Source of the DNA: Microcyclospora pomicola
Taxonomy: Eukaryota > Ascomycota > Dothideomycetes > Capnodiales
Length of the DNA: 64,000 nucleotides
Assembly: GCA_002786065.1 (NCBI GenBank)
Contig: NHNY01000018.1
Coordinates: forward strand, 310,001-374,000
Reading direction: 5' to 3'
Positions 45,872-56,224 of this stretch are shown here, piece by piece. Position 1 is the first letter of the stretch. The number at the start of each line of letters is the position of its first letter. Under the pieces are notes generated by a model that was not told the origin of the DNA, made no database searches, and was given only the letters and a program-made list of their open reading frames with translations. The translations under genes and the position numbers were made by a program.

Positions 45872-47314
45872 ATGCCTGCCTGGCACCTGGTCTGTTCGTT
45901 ACAGCTTGCCTCACATTTCCATCACCGCATGGCATGGCTTATCAACGGACTATGGCGCATCGATCACGATAACACAGCTGCTCTAGACCAGAAGAAAGAC
46001 ATGCGTGATTGTGGGCAGAGTACGCCCTCGCCTGCAGACATGGGCATAGCATCGCTCTCCGGAAAGAGAATTATCGTGTCGGGCGCAGGTATAGCTGGAC
46101 TGGCTTTTGTGATATCGGTCTACACTCTCTGGCGGCAGGAGATGGGGCCACCGCCAAAAATCACGGTCTATGAACGTGAAAATCAACAATCTAATTATGG
46201 CCGCGACGGCTACTCTCTCGGTGTGAGAGGTGACGAACGCTCTGGGGGCGCACAGGCCTTGGATCGAATGGGCTTGCTGGACATAGTGCGTCACCATAGT
46301 ATACGGAGAAATTGTGATGAAAGAGGCTATTTTGGTATCTGGTCGCGCGACTGGCACAGATTGGAGAAGCTAAGAGATGGCACTGTCAAACCAAAACAGA
46401 CAATGCGCATCGCAAGGGCACAGTTGCGCCAAGTGCTTTTTGATGCAGTGCCAGAGCATGTCGACATTGTCTGGAATACATCGTCCGTATCCATGTCATC
46501 TACACGCAACGGAAGCATACGGGTCGCGCTAAGCAATGGATGTGATGTCGATTGCGATGTACTGGTAGTTGCAGACGGTGCCAATAGCAAGCTGCGTACT
46601 TGCGTACGACCCCACGACCCCCTGAAGTTCGCTGGACCCGTCTCAATATCTGCGGTATCCGATTTTTCAGGGCCATTACCGAAGTCTGTCAGTCATGACT
46701 GGGGCATCGTTCCAAGCGGATCAGGAGAAGCTCTATTTGCGTCGTCGATGGGAAGAACGACAGCGAATTGGAGCCTCAGCTTTGTGGAGAATGAACCTCG
46801 TGAAGAATGTCGGCAACCGATGGCGCCCGAGATGTGCAGCGCGCTCCTCGATGAGGCCAGAAGACGTGGCGCGATGTTCAGCGAGCCGTTCCAAACTCTT
46901 CTGGACAAAAGCGACAGTTCTACGATCATGGTCCTCAATGCAATGGACAAGGAGCCATTCGCACATGGCCGGGCAAACAGCATACCTGCTGGTGTGGTTT
47001 TTATCGGTGATAGCAATCATGCCGTCAGTCCCTTCGCCGGAAACGGCGCCAATCTAGCACTGCAAGATGGCTACGACCTGGCCGAGTGTCTCTGTAACTA
47101 TGCTTGTCTGGACCAAGCCGTCCAAGCATACGATAGAAGAAGCATGCCTCGTGCTTCCCTTTCGCTGAAGGAGTCCCGCACCTCGATCGCTGTTGTGCAC
47201 TCAAGTGGGTGGACATGGGTGTTCTACCGCTGTTTACTCAACATCCTTGCTGAGATTATGTTGACTTGGTGTCGGTGTAAGAGTCTGATCGCTGCAAAAA
47301 GTAGGAGGCGCTGA
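45872..47314 (+). CDS. FAD-dependent aromatic-ring monooxygenase-like protein
   Basis: Single exon, up to 480 aa. The FAD-binding dinucleotide fold opens at residues 71-77 (GAGIAGL) after beta strand KRIIVSG. The second FAD motif is GDSNHAVSPFAGNGANLALQ, ahead of the helix DGYDLAECL; this is the salicylate hydroxylase/TetX class of NAD(P)H-dependent flavoprotein hydroxylases. The first 55 residues precede the fold and are not conserved in the class; the ATGs at residues 20, 44 and 57 are possible true starts. A hydrophobic C-terminal stretch (WVFYRCLLNILAEIMLTW) might anchor it to a membrane. It is head-to-head with the HET-NACHT-WD40 gene. Substrate unknown; no biosynthetic core enzyme is nearby. 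Confidence 0.82.
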   Translation: MPAWHLVCSLQLASHFHHRMAWLINGLWRIDHDNTAALDQKKDMRDCGQSTPSPADMGIASLSGKRIIVSGAGIAGLAFVISVYTLWRQEMGPPPKITVYERENQQSNYGRDGYSLGVRGDERSGGAQALDRMGLLDIVRHHSIRRNCDERGYFGIWSRDWHRLEKLRDGTVKPKQTMRIARAQLRQVLFDAVPEHVDIVWNTSSVSMSSTRNGSIRVALSNGCDVDCDVLVVADGANSKLRTCVRPHDPLKFAGPVSISAVSDFSGPLPKSVSHDWGIVPSGSGEALFASSMGRTTANWSLSFVENEPREECRQPMAPEMCSALLDEARRRGAMFSEPFQTLLDKSDSSTIMVLNAMDKEPFAHGRANSIPAGVVFIGDSNHAVSPFAGNGANLALQDGYDLAECLCNYACLDQAVQAYDRRSMPRASLSLKESRTSIAVVHSSGWTWVFYRCLLNILAEIMLTWCRCKSLIAAKSRRR

Positions 47315-47572
47315 ACAGTATTTCCCATCAATCATGTGCGCTTTCTACACAAGAAAAGTCTGAGCAAGTATAATATATGGATTCTGGCCATTGGTCCAGA
47401 GCTGAAGATGTAATATTAATGCCTGGCATCCTAGGAAGTACCTCAGCGCCTGGCAAGTTTGATGCCTTACCTTAGAGATAGAACGCATGCGGACTTTTGT
47501 TCTGCTGGCTATTTTCCCGCTTCATACACTTCACTTCAATCTACATATATCAACAGGTACTCAATGCATATG

Positions 47573-47944
47573 TCATGATCGTCTTCGACCATCACCACAT
47601 ACGGCTACAGAATGCAGAAAATAGAGCATCTTGTTAGCTGCTCTGACGTTCTCAGGCTGCAGGTCGGCGACGACATGCGGATCCTCGCGGCCGTGTGTTA
47701 TTTTCTGCTTTGAGGCAAGACTCGGGCAGATTCTGTTTCTTGTTTCGAATGTAGATACCTTATCTATCGAAAGGTAAGGCATTGACAGTCCGATAGCCCC
47801 TTCGAGGAAGGCTAGGCATATCTCTTTCTGCAGATCTGCCTGGTCAGTCTCTTCTGTGTCTACACGTATGGACCTATTCTTTAGCTCAGGTATCAAGATG
47901 TCGATTGGTATGGTCTTAGTGGCAAACAGCGCGATTTGTGACAT
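47573..47944 (-). pseudogene. Possible gene relic containing dispersed repeat copy B
   Basis: An open frame of 123 codons from the ATG at 47944 (it stays open to 47998 without another ATG) ends GREDPHVVADLQPENVRAA and FLHSVAVCGDG. Its 3' third matches the decayed copy at 34639-34765 at the protein level. I recognise no family. It could be a small real gene, but size, location and the damaged sister copy favour a fragment of a longer repeated gene. Confidence 0.3.
47596..47710 (-). repeat. Dispersed repeat, copy B
   Basis: This copy aligns with 34639-34765 in the same orientation; it lacks the roughly 20-bp insertion of copy A. The two copies lie about 13 kb apart, at the edges of the DUF6590/HET-NACHT-WD40/monooxygenase segment. 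Confidence 0.55.
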
Positions 47945-48262
47945 CAAAAGCCGGCTTCGAAGTGTCCTATGTTGGAAGGAATCGATACCTCGTGTCACGA
48001 AGGTAGGCTATACCTAAGGTATGTAAGCACATGGGGTCTATGTAAGGTATGCTCGCTCAATATTTCAAAGTTCCACGTGGGAGCCATTTTTGTTGTGGTG
48101 GGGCACTCACTACTAGCTCTACTCTACAGCTCAGTAAGGTATGTAAGGTACCTTACCTAGTATAAATCTATAGCGGTGCCTACGTTCATCTCGCCTCACA
48201 GATTTGCAACGCTTTTATCCCTGCGTCTTACGATCACTCACATAGTCTGGGGAGCGCTCACC

Positions 48263-49447
48263 ATGGCGTCCACACTACCAACCAACTTGCGCACACCAGA
48301 GCTCACACGGTTCGTGACCAGGGCAGCTCAACTAACCCACTTCCGCCCAATAGTCACCTACTGGCTCGAATACTACGTTCTCCAGACTATCCTGCAAAAG
48401 TCCTTACACACCATCGACAATGAGTGTTCCTCATACGCGGTCCAGCTTATGGATAAGCTGGAAGCATACAAGTCAGCGAATGCAGGCGAACCTGCTGTGA
48501 CCGACGATGTCACTGCCAAAGCCTATATCGAGAGCTTTGCGCTTGAGACCTTCGCGAAAGCAGACTCGCAGCAAACGGAGAACAGAGTCGGCAAGCAGAC
48601 TGCAGACACGTTTATGGCAGCCGCTACCTTCCTGGACTTGCTAGCCGTCTGGGGACCTTTGGACGAGGAGGCCAAGGCGAAGAGCAAGTTTGCCAAGTTT
48701 CATACACTGAGGATCGCCAAAGCCTTGAAGGCAGGCGAGGACCCAAATGCTACGAACCCAGTGATTGAGAAGCCTGCGACCCAGAATCCAGCCGAAGACG
48801 GTCTTGATCAAGAGCTTGAAGCGATGAGCCGGCAGCAAAATGGCACATATACAGCACCAACTGTTGAGGATGCTGGTGGAGATCATATCATACCTGAAGA
48901 TGATCATACAGATACTGTGGTAGACCATGCTCATGACAATCAAAAGGTCTCACCCGTTGATGCTTCAGTGGACGAGTCCACCAGGCAGAACTCGATAGGT
49001 GGCGGGTATTTCCCTTCGGTGCCAGAAGCTTCTGCCACTGAAGAAACTGCACACAACATTGCTGTACCAGAAGCCTCCGCCACTGAAGAGACTGCACACG
49101 ACATTGCTGGACCAGATCCGCTCAGTCCGACTCAGTTCTACAATGTCGCCACGCCATCTCTACCTCCGCCGTCTGCTGTGTCAATCGCCCCTCCTTCATC
49201 AACCGATCCGCCGTCTGTCCCATCGATGGGCCATACGAACGTGCAGCCGCCAGCACAACAGCCGAGTGCAGCCATCCCAGTAGCACATGCACTGGTTCAG
49301 CCATCAGGAGGCTACAACACCGACGACGAGGCTGTCGCTGCTGCACAAAAGCATGCGAAATGGGCCATATCTGCACTCAATTTCGAGGACGTCAACACTG
49401 CGGTCAAAGAGTTGAAGATCGCCCTAGCAGCTCTGGGTGCCACTTGA
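48263..49447 (+). CDS. VTA1: Vacuolar sorting protein VTA1 (LIP5)
   Basis: Single exon, 394 aa from the ATG at 48263 (context tcaccATGg). Vta1 binds and activates the AAA ATPase Vps4, which disassembles ESCRT-III on endosomes. The N-terminal tandem MIT-like domain is clear (LRTPELTRFVTRAAQLTHF, VTYWLEYYVLQ, ESFALETFAKAD, TFLDLL). A long acidic, Pro/Ser-rich linker follows, then the C-terminal VSL domain that contacts Vps4 (QKHAKWAISALNFEDVNTAV, ELKIALAAL). The frame extends upstream to 48176, but those residues are not Vta1-like. A perfect tandem duplication of 15 codons sits in the linker (49019-49108; VPEASATEETAHNIA, then the same with D for N). Confidence 0.93.
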   Translation: MASTLPTNLRTPELTRFVTRAAQLTHFRPIVTYWLEYYVLQTILQKSLHTIDNECSSYAVQLMDKLEAYKSANAGEPAVTDDVTAKAYIESFALETFAKADSQQTENRVGKQTADTFMAAATFLDLLAVWGPLDEEAKAKSKFAKFHTLRIAKALKAGEDPNATNPVIEKPATQNPAEDGLDQELEAMSRQQNGTYTAPTVEDAGGDHIIPEDDHTDTVVDHAHDNQKVSPVDASVDESTRQNSIGGGYFPSVPEASATEETAHNIAVPEASATEETAHDIAGPDPLSPTQFYNVATPSLPPPSAVSIAPPSSTDPPSVPSMGHTNVQPPAQQPSAAIPVAHALVQPSGGYNTDDEAVAAAQKHAKWAISALNFEDVNTAVKELKIALAALGAT

Positions 49448-50058
49448 ACAGAGCTCTCGACATTGTGTCCACAGAAGCTGAAACCAACCTTGATCTCAAA
49501 ATAAAGCTTGCATCGCCAAAGGCGAGAGCTTGGTAGACCACAGGGTCGAACTCAGGTCTCGCCTCGAACGCCGGACGGGACATGCGTAAAGTGCCACGTA
49601 TCGAAGTGCTCGAATGGTCACCAAGTTGTGAACCTAGTACGATACACCTGTGGCCGCGGAGCGTACTTCTTCCGTCGCTGGCTGAGTATCAGTACACTCA
49701 GCTATGTGCAGGTCGTGGTCACATGATCATTACTGAAACAATGTGCAACCCACTACACCCAAAGCCCAGGCACTTTACGACCTCGGCCGCGCTGAGGACT
49801 TAGCGTAGTCTGAACCACTGTCTGACCAGCACTCTGTGTTTAGCCACTGATCGACAGTAAGTGAACTTACTGTGACGTTCGAGGATATGCTATCTCGGGT
49901 TAGACGTCACACGAATCGTGTATGCACTCAATGAGCATTGACGCACTTTACGAACTCGTAGGTTTGAGAGCGCGCTCTTGCGACGCAAGATTTCGATCAA
50001 ATTGAATGAGTTCATAGAATGGGTATAGACTACATTACGAACGGGTATGCTGTAACCG
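49448..50058. other. Convergent VTA1 / receptor 3' region
   Basis: The 611 bp hold both 3' ends. A stretch near 49495-49570 superficially resembles tRNA but does not fold as one. No gene seen. Confidence 0.4.
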
Positions 50059-52160
50059 TCATATTTCGCCCCACCAGCGTGGACGTATTTCCTCTGCGGT
50101 TTCTCTCCGCCTCATCGGTCGTATTGACAAATCCCTCTCCGACTCCGCTACTGCAGACGGCGGATTGAGTCCCAGCCCGCCACGTGTGTATAGTGATGCT
50201 CTTCTATCCTCTACCGTACTTCTCATGCTGCTGGCACGGCTGGGATTCTTCGGCGCGGAGAAGGATGTGTGAGGCGTGATGTAGCGACGAGACTCATCTT
50301 GCGATCCCGGTCGACTTGCTGACGTTGAGGGCCGTTGGCTGTCAGAGTTGAGAGGATAGCGGGAATGTGTGGTTTGTGATCGCTGCAACGCTGTGAGTGG
50401 TGGCGAGTAGAGCTGAGCGGGTGGGGAGGCGGCGTCCTTGTCGGACGGCGGGCGAGCGTACGCGCTGCGGTGATGGGTGAAATAGTCTGTCGTGTGGGGA
50501 TGTGATGTGGACGCGTGTCGGTGCAGTGTTTGCGATGGGGTGGACAGGATGTCAGGAGTGATGCTGCCGATGTACTCCGAGGGAATCCTGCCACGGGTAT
50601 TGATGCTTGGGTACTCTCGTGAGGGCGACGCTCCAAGATCAGTGGGTGAAGAGTCGACGTACGGTGACCGCGGTAGTGCGCTCTTGTAACTCTCCTGAGG
50701 GCTCGACAGAACTGTTTCGGAAGGCGAAAATGGTGCCTTCATATTCAGATCCTCGAACTGAATGCTCAAGCCTCGCGGCTTTTCCGGCTTCTGCATCTCG
50801 AAATTTGTGCTGTGCCGGCCAGAACCGCTGTCATACTTCACCAATCCCTGCTCGGAGATGGCTCGAGTCTCGGGATTCAATGTATCCAGTGAGAGGAATT
50901 CGGTTCGTCGACGAGATAGCTTGGTCCGGAAGAACGTTCCCCAGGCCGAGAAGATAGATGGCCGAGTGAGGAAGATGAAGACCTGCACCCCCGCCAAGGA
51001 AAGCAAGAGAAGCACTGCCACGACCATTGCTTCACTCACAAGCCATGACCCTACAGAACCGAGGCAGGCTTCTTTGTTTCCTCCATTCAATGCGAGGCAG
51101 TACAACCAAGGGTACACCGTGGTGTAGTCGTTCTGAATGCTTGCCTGCTCGCGATCGAGATAGACGAAGATTGTGGAGAAGAAGATGACATCGAAGAGAA
51201 TGATGGTCACGATGCACAGTCCACGCCACTGTAGCCAAAGTACTTTTTGTAGGCGTCGCCACACGGCTCGGGCGGTCTGAGTGCGTATGCTGTTGGTGTA
51301 TGAAGGCAGTCCACTGGACGCGTTCGTCGAGCTATGCGCTGATTGTTCCGTCCATAGATTCTTGAGGTAAACATTGATGCAGTACCCAAAGGTCATGACC
51401 TGCAAGATGCCAGCCAATGCAGCCATGCCCAACAGCGGGCCCCAAAAGTTGGCCATCGAGTTTTCGTGGTTGACGTGGCATGCGCTACCAAAGCGAAAGG
51501 AGACTCCGGTCACTGCCATGATAGCTGCAAATAGTGCAGCTGGGACTCCCCAACCCAACGCCTGAGCAAGGTAGAAGAACTTCTGTCCTGGAACGATGTC
51601 CCAAACGATTTGCAAGTTCATCGACAGTGCGCGAATGAGAATCCACATGACCGCCGACAGTCCTCCAGCGATGATGAGCGCGCCACTCCAAGCGCACTCG
51701 AGCGATGAGTACATGTCGTGAGGGGTAATTTCGTTGAAGCATTGGTCCGGTTGAGTGGCCAGCGGAACTGTGAATCCCAAGGCGAGCATAATGACAGCGA
51801 CAACCAGACAAACGCTGAGGTAATGACTTCGTGTCTGCTGGGTCGGCAGCAGTGTATAGCTTAATAGCATGAAGCACAACAATACTAATCCTGCAACGTT
51901 GAGCCATTCAGAGACGACTCCCCAGGTCCGAAAACTGTCGGGATATACCCAGTCTGTAGCCGGGCATGGTAGGCAGCACATCGGCTGGTGAGCGAGATCT
52001 TCCACTGGCGCGCAAAACCGACCAGCAATGACTATTGCAAAAGTCAGACGAAATCAGCAGGGGGGACGCTCTCATACTTACAGCCGCCATCCTTCGGAAA
52101 TTGTCTGGCATCCAGAAAAGGTGCAACGCAATCGCCTCTTAACTGCGTGAGATTTGCCAT
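50059..52160 (-). CDS. Seven-transmembrane receptor, fungal GPCR-like
   Basis: Two exons on the minus strand, 52160-52082 and 52031-50059, joined across a 50-bp intron in phase, give 683 aa. A Cys-rich N terminus (DCVAPF, FCAPVEDL, CCLPCPATDWVYPDSF) precedes seven hydrophobic helices between about residues 68 and 400. The last extracellular loop has WLYCLALNGGNKEACLGS. A cytoplasmic tail of nearly 300 residues rich in Ser, Pro and Arg follows, as in receptors regulated by phosphorylation. The layout fits the secretin/Frizzled-like fungal receptor group (GprM-like) rather than pheromone or Pth11 receptors; this subgroup is from memory. It likely signals at the plasma membrane; the ligand is unknown. 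Confidence 0.8.
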
Positions 52161-54823
52161 GTCGTAGTCTTACAAGTGGGTTCCAGCCCAAGCATCCAAA
52201 TTATTCCTTGACAAGTCCGAAATCCCAAAGTGTGTGATATGGTCGTAAGTCGTAGCGTTGTCGCTGATGCCGTGAGGCCCGAGAGTGCTCTTCCTATCGT
52301 GCGCCTTACAAGCAGGGGCTGTATGTGGATGTATTTTGGAGTGTGTCCATCAGCTGCCGAAGGCGATGTCACTCGCTCAGCTCAGAAAAATGCTCAATGG
52401 TGGTGATCGTGAAACGCATGCATAGCAAAGCAGAGTAGAGCACACCAACGAGCACAGAGCGCAATGAAGGAGCGTAGGATATGTTCGAAGCAAGATACGG
52501 AATGAAAAGAAAGGTAAGATGGGAGCCGAAGAGACGAGGATATGGACAGTTGAAACGTAGGGGTAGCGACTGCTAGAGGTTGAACCTGGCCATCATAGTA
52601 GTCTTCCGCGGTTGGTGCAGTTCAAGGCACTCGGTCGAGATCCGCACCAACAAGAAGACCAACCGAACTGGTGCACACGAAGTGGCTGGCCGATGGCTGC
52701 CGATCACCTTGAACCACTAGCTGAACAGCGACAACCTCGATCTCAGGAAGGGCCCTACTTCGTCGAGCATTTGTGGAGACATGATCAAGGAGCGACTTCA
52801 ACATCCACTTGCGGCCAAGTCCCGTTCTAGGAGCGAGTTCGAGTTCCCTGAGAATAGAATGCAGCGGTCAGATTCGCGGATGGAAGAAAAGCGGACCCGT
52901 AAATGTGCAGGGTACTCCATCCAGCCATGTGCCGGCAGGGCTCTGGGCTTGCGTGGGACTGCACGCAAAGGGCATTGCTGCGTCCCGGTTGGACCTGCGG
53001 GCGAAAGACAGTGATCGCAAAGTGGCTTCCCCACGAGCGCCCGTTCTAACGCGACCCTTCTCGGGTGGAAATAGAGTTTCTCATGCGCGTCTAAACGCAA
53101 GCCGAATCCTCGCTGGCGGCTTTTTGAGCCCACCAATGTCAGGCTTCGAAAGCATGGCGAGTCCCTCGGGATGGCAGGGATGGAAGTCCTACGGCGCGAA
53201 AGTACGTGCATCTGGACTGTGACCCGCGTGCTGGGATCCGGAGCACGAAACGCAGAAATACTGCTGTCGTGTGCCTGTTGGTCGGGCCAATGCTACCAAA
53301 ATGGCACCTCCCCCGTTCGCGTCATTCGAACAGTGTCATCGTCGGCCGGGCGCGAATAGTCGTGACCTGCCCAAGCTCAGACTCGGCTATCCCAACAGAT
53401 TGAGCAATGCGCGCGCATTGTCCGTCATCCTGCTCAGCCAAGTTGAAGAATTACGTCTGGCAGTTAAATATTCGGTAGAGCGACTGCAGGCCAACACGAG
53501 GTGGCGCTGCGGATGTGTCGGGCCGCCATCGCCACGATTTTGGGCTTAGCGTTAATTTCTTCTATCGACCACTCACCTTGCGAAGGTCGACTTCTTCCAG
53601 TTCATTGGAATAGGCATGCTCGACTCGTCACCACAAGGCAGGTCCTTCGTACTTCACGGGTCTGGAGGCGCTTTGCTCTTCGCGTGCGCACGTTGTCGAG
53701 ACGGGATCGTTGAATCGTGATTGTAGGCGCCAATCTACCGAACCAGATCTCACGCCATGCCTGGCCAGGAACCATTTTCCATCTGGCTTTCCACATTCGT
53801 CTTTGGTAGACGAAGCATGTATAGCCTCTCCTGATACTTTTGCTTAGCCATCTGATGGCAGAGTGCGTCGCGATGCGCGATCCTTGGCGCTCCAGGTCTC
53901 TGAAGCGGCTGGCTGTACGTGGCTGATCAGAGGCCTTTGCAATGTCTCGGCACTGATGATTGGGATACATGGCAATGGCGGCACAGCGTCTCCGTAATGT
54001 CATCAGTGGCTTGGTACGGGCAAACCACCGCGCACATTGATCAGTGGGCTAGGTCATTACACAGTAGTCCTTGTGGTTGTGGAACTCGCCAGAAGTGATA
54101 CGGACTGAAGATTCGCGGCCGCGTTACTTACTCAACGAATATCGAGTTGTCTAACTGGGCAGGTGATTGCATCATGAAGGACGGCTTCCTGACCTAAGGC
54201 GAATGGACACATTGACAAGCACATGCAGGTAGCTGAAGACTGAGAGGATACTTGTGCTTGGAAAGCAACACATTGCTTAGTGCGCTGCATTGCTCGAGAA
54301 GTATTCAGCAGACTCATACTGTGTCGATTGTACGAGCTACATTGCTTGTACGACTACGGCGTGCTCACCCAAGTGGCCCGTCCCCGGGTTGTGCGTCTTT
54401 GCATCCCGCAGACCGAGGATCCTCCCGAGGAAGATCCACACTTTGTCATCGGTATGCCTGGGGTTACATGCTGTCGTCGGCGCACATTCCATTTTGGAGA
54501 GCTGTGACCCTTGCGCACTTCGTTCATGATTCCATGTGCTAGGATCTCGAAACAAGAGCTGACGAAGGTTGTTCGCCACATGGACCGAGGCCATATGGTC
54601 GATAGCCAGCAACAATAAGCGAGATACCTCCAGCACTACACTGATACGGGGCGCCTTCCACGACTCACGGAAATTCTTACGCGTATGGCACCACCATCGA
54701 AAGCGAAATGTTCGGCTCGAAGTTCCACAAGGGCGTTGAGCTCTTCCATTGAAACCCCCCTGGAGCCTATGAGCATGTGAATGGAAAATCAACCGCATGG
54801 CCGAGCGGCGATGATGGCCGTCT
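52161..54823. other. Long gene-poor interval
   Basis: This 2.66-kb stretch has many overlapping open frames on both strands, notably 137 codons on each strand across 52798-53222, and 133 codons on the minus strand at 53602-54003. None resembles a family I know, and overlap on both strands points to chance in G+C-rich DNA. The receptor promoter is at its left end. Confidence 0.4.
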
Positions 54824-55630
54824 TCAATGCACGTCTTTATAAATGCTGACGGCGACATGTATGACGAAAACCATCAGCAACATCTGCCATAGACGGTCAT
54901 TAGCTCATAGCGGAAGAAAAATTCGGTTCACGCCTCAGGATGTTTTCGTACGTACCAGAAACGACCACAGCGCAACGAACGAAAGCTCCCATCCTCCAGC
55001 GTAGACTTTACCAGTAGCCATAGCATGCTGCTGGCGAAAGAAGCGCGTTGCACCCATTATCAGCACAGCAAGTGCCGAGAACTGGAACAGAACTGCTACC
55101 GGCTTACCAAGCACGTAGTACCCAAAAACAGGGTCCGGATTAGGGGCATGTTGCAAGCGATATAGTTGCAGCAGGAAGATACCTTGCATAGACAGGGTAG
55201 CAGAAGTGCGAAGATAGCCTAGGAAAGTGCGTTCGTTGGCTATTGAAAGACTGGACGTTAGCTGTTCTGTAGGAACATGCTTATAGTCTACCTTATGACT
55301 ACAAGGAATGATGATCTGAACACTCTATAGCTCATCCGTGTATTCCACGTGCATTCACTTCGACGTACCTAGATGGTCTCTGCATGCTGCGTGGGGAACT
55401 GACAGTCTGACATTGTTCCTCCAGAATCGCTGGAGCGCATTCAGGTTCGAGACTCCCCCGTTGATGGATGTAGGGTATGTGGAACCGATGTCACGCAATT
55501 CTGTTGCTTCTCGTTCGTCGTCAGACTCGCGATTGTCGGGCTCTGGGCTGTGGTGCGATGGCGTTGGTGGAATGGAAGGATTAGGTCCAGCAGCTTGATT
55601 GTTATGTGCAGATGGGCTCCAGGTCTCCAT
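54824..55630 (-). CDS. DUF202 (YidH/Vtc1-like) membrane protein
   Basis: Three exons on the minus strand, 55630-55369, 55239-54956 and 54883-54824, give 201 aa. A Pro/Ser-rich N terminus leads to the DUF202 domain: FWRNNVRLSVPHAACRDH, then across intron 1 the signature LANERTFLGYLRTS, then two membrane helices (about 140-160 and 170-196). The last exon supplies the end of the final helix (MLLMVFVIHVAVSIY). DUF202 occurs in bacterial YidH and in yeast Vtc1 of the vacuolar polyphosphate polymerase complex. Intron 1 is 129 bp and intron 2 72 bp, with GCTAA-type branch sites. The gene is head-to-head with the zinc transporter. Function is inferred only at the level of a vacuolar or plasma membrane protein. 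Confidence 0.85.
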
Positions 55631-56224
55631 GTTTGTCTTCAGGGAGCGCTTGATGTTTGTGGAATCATACTGGACACACCTTTGATAGGAGTTGTCTTCA
55701 ATAAGTCGGATAGAGAGCTATCAGGATAGTCGGTGAATGTACGCTCGTGTTGCTCGGGTCTGCAGGGGTGGCCAACAGCGCAATGGCGGACCACTTGGGG
55801 TATACAAGAAGACGAAGCTTCCTACTCCGGCTTCAGCTCACAGACACTTAGCAAAGGACAATCCCACCGATGCTTGCTGCTTCGGATGTTATGGTGTACA
55901 AATGCTTGTGACACAACTCTTTCATGCTTCAATGATCGAGAGGTGCCTTAGGCTCGGCACCCGTGAACGGCTTGCCCGCTAAAAGCTTAAATCACGGATT
56001 ACTGTACATCACTGCCGCTAACCATCTACCAAAGATTATACCTCGATCGCGCCACTTCTGATTCATTTGCAACACCACTTCTACCTCTTCAGCTCCCTTC
56101 TATGGTTAGAAGACTCCCTGCGATATCCCATTCATAAGGGACAACCATCAGAATCGAATCGTTTCCGCGGACGGCGACAAGTCGGCCAGCAGGTCCACTT
56201 CCACCACCCCCCCCCGCCTTCGAG
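55631..56224. promoter_or_regulatory. Divergent DUF202 / zinc transporter promoter region
   Basis: The 594 bp separate two divergent starts. A run of nine C (56207-56215) lies nine bases before the transporter ATG, an unusual leader. No zinc-response element was identified. Confidence 0.45.

Larger units (their letters stand above)
47315..48262. other. Repeat-bearing right edge of the accessory island
   Basis: This 948-bp region carries repeat copy B (47596-47710) within a minus-strand open frame, AGGTA/TACCT-rich sequence around 47995-48165 resembling that at the left edge, and the VTA1 promoter. Confidence 0.5.

Noticed and set aside
49495-49570. tRNA-like stretch with GGTCGAACTC
   Set aside because: The flanking bases do not pair as a T-arm or acceptor stem, and no anticodon arm fits on either strand.
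52798-53222. 137-codon open frames on both strands as genes
   Set aside because: They overlap each other, lack family resemblance and splice context, and lie in G+C-rich DNA where chance frames are common.
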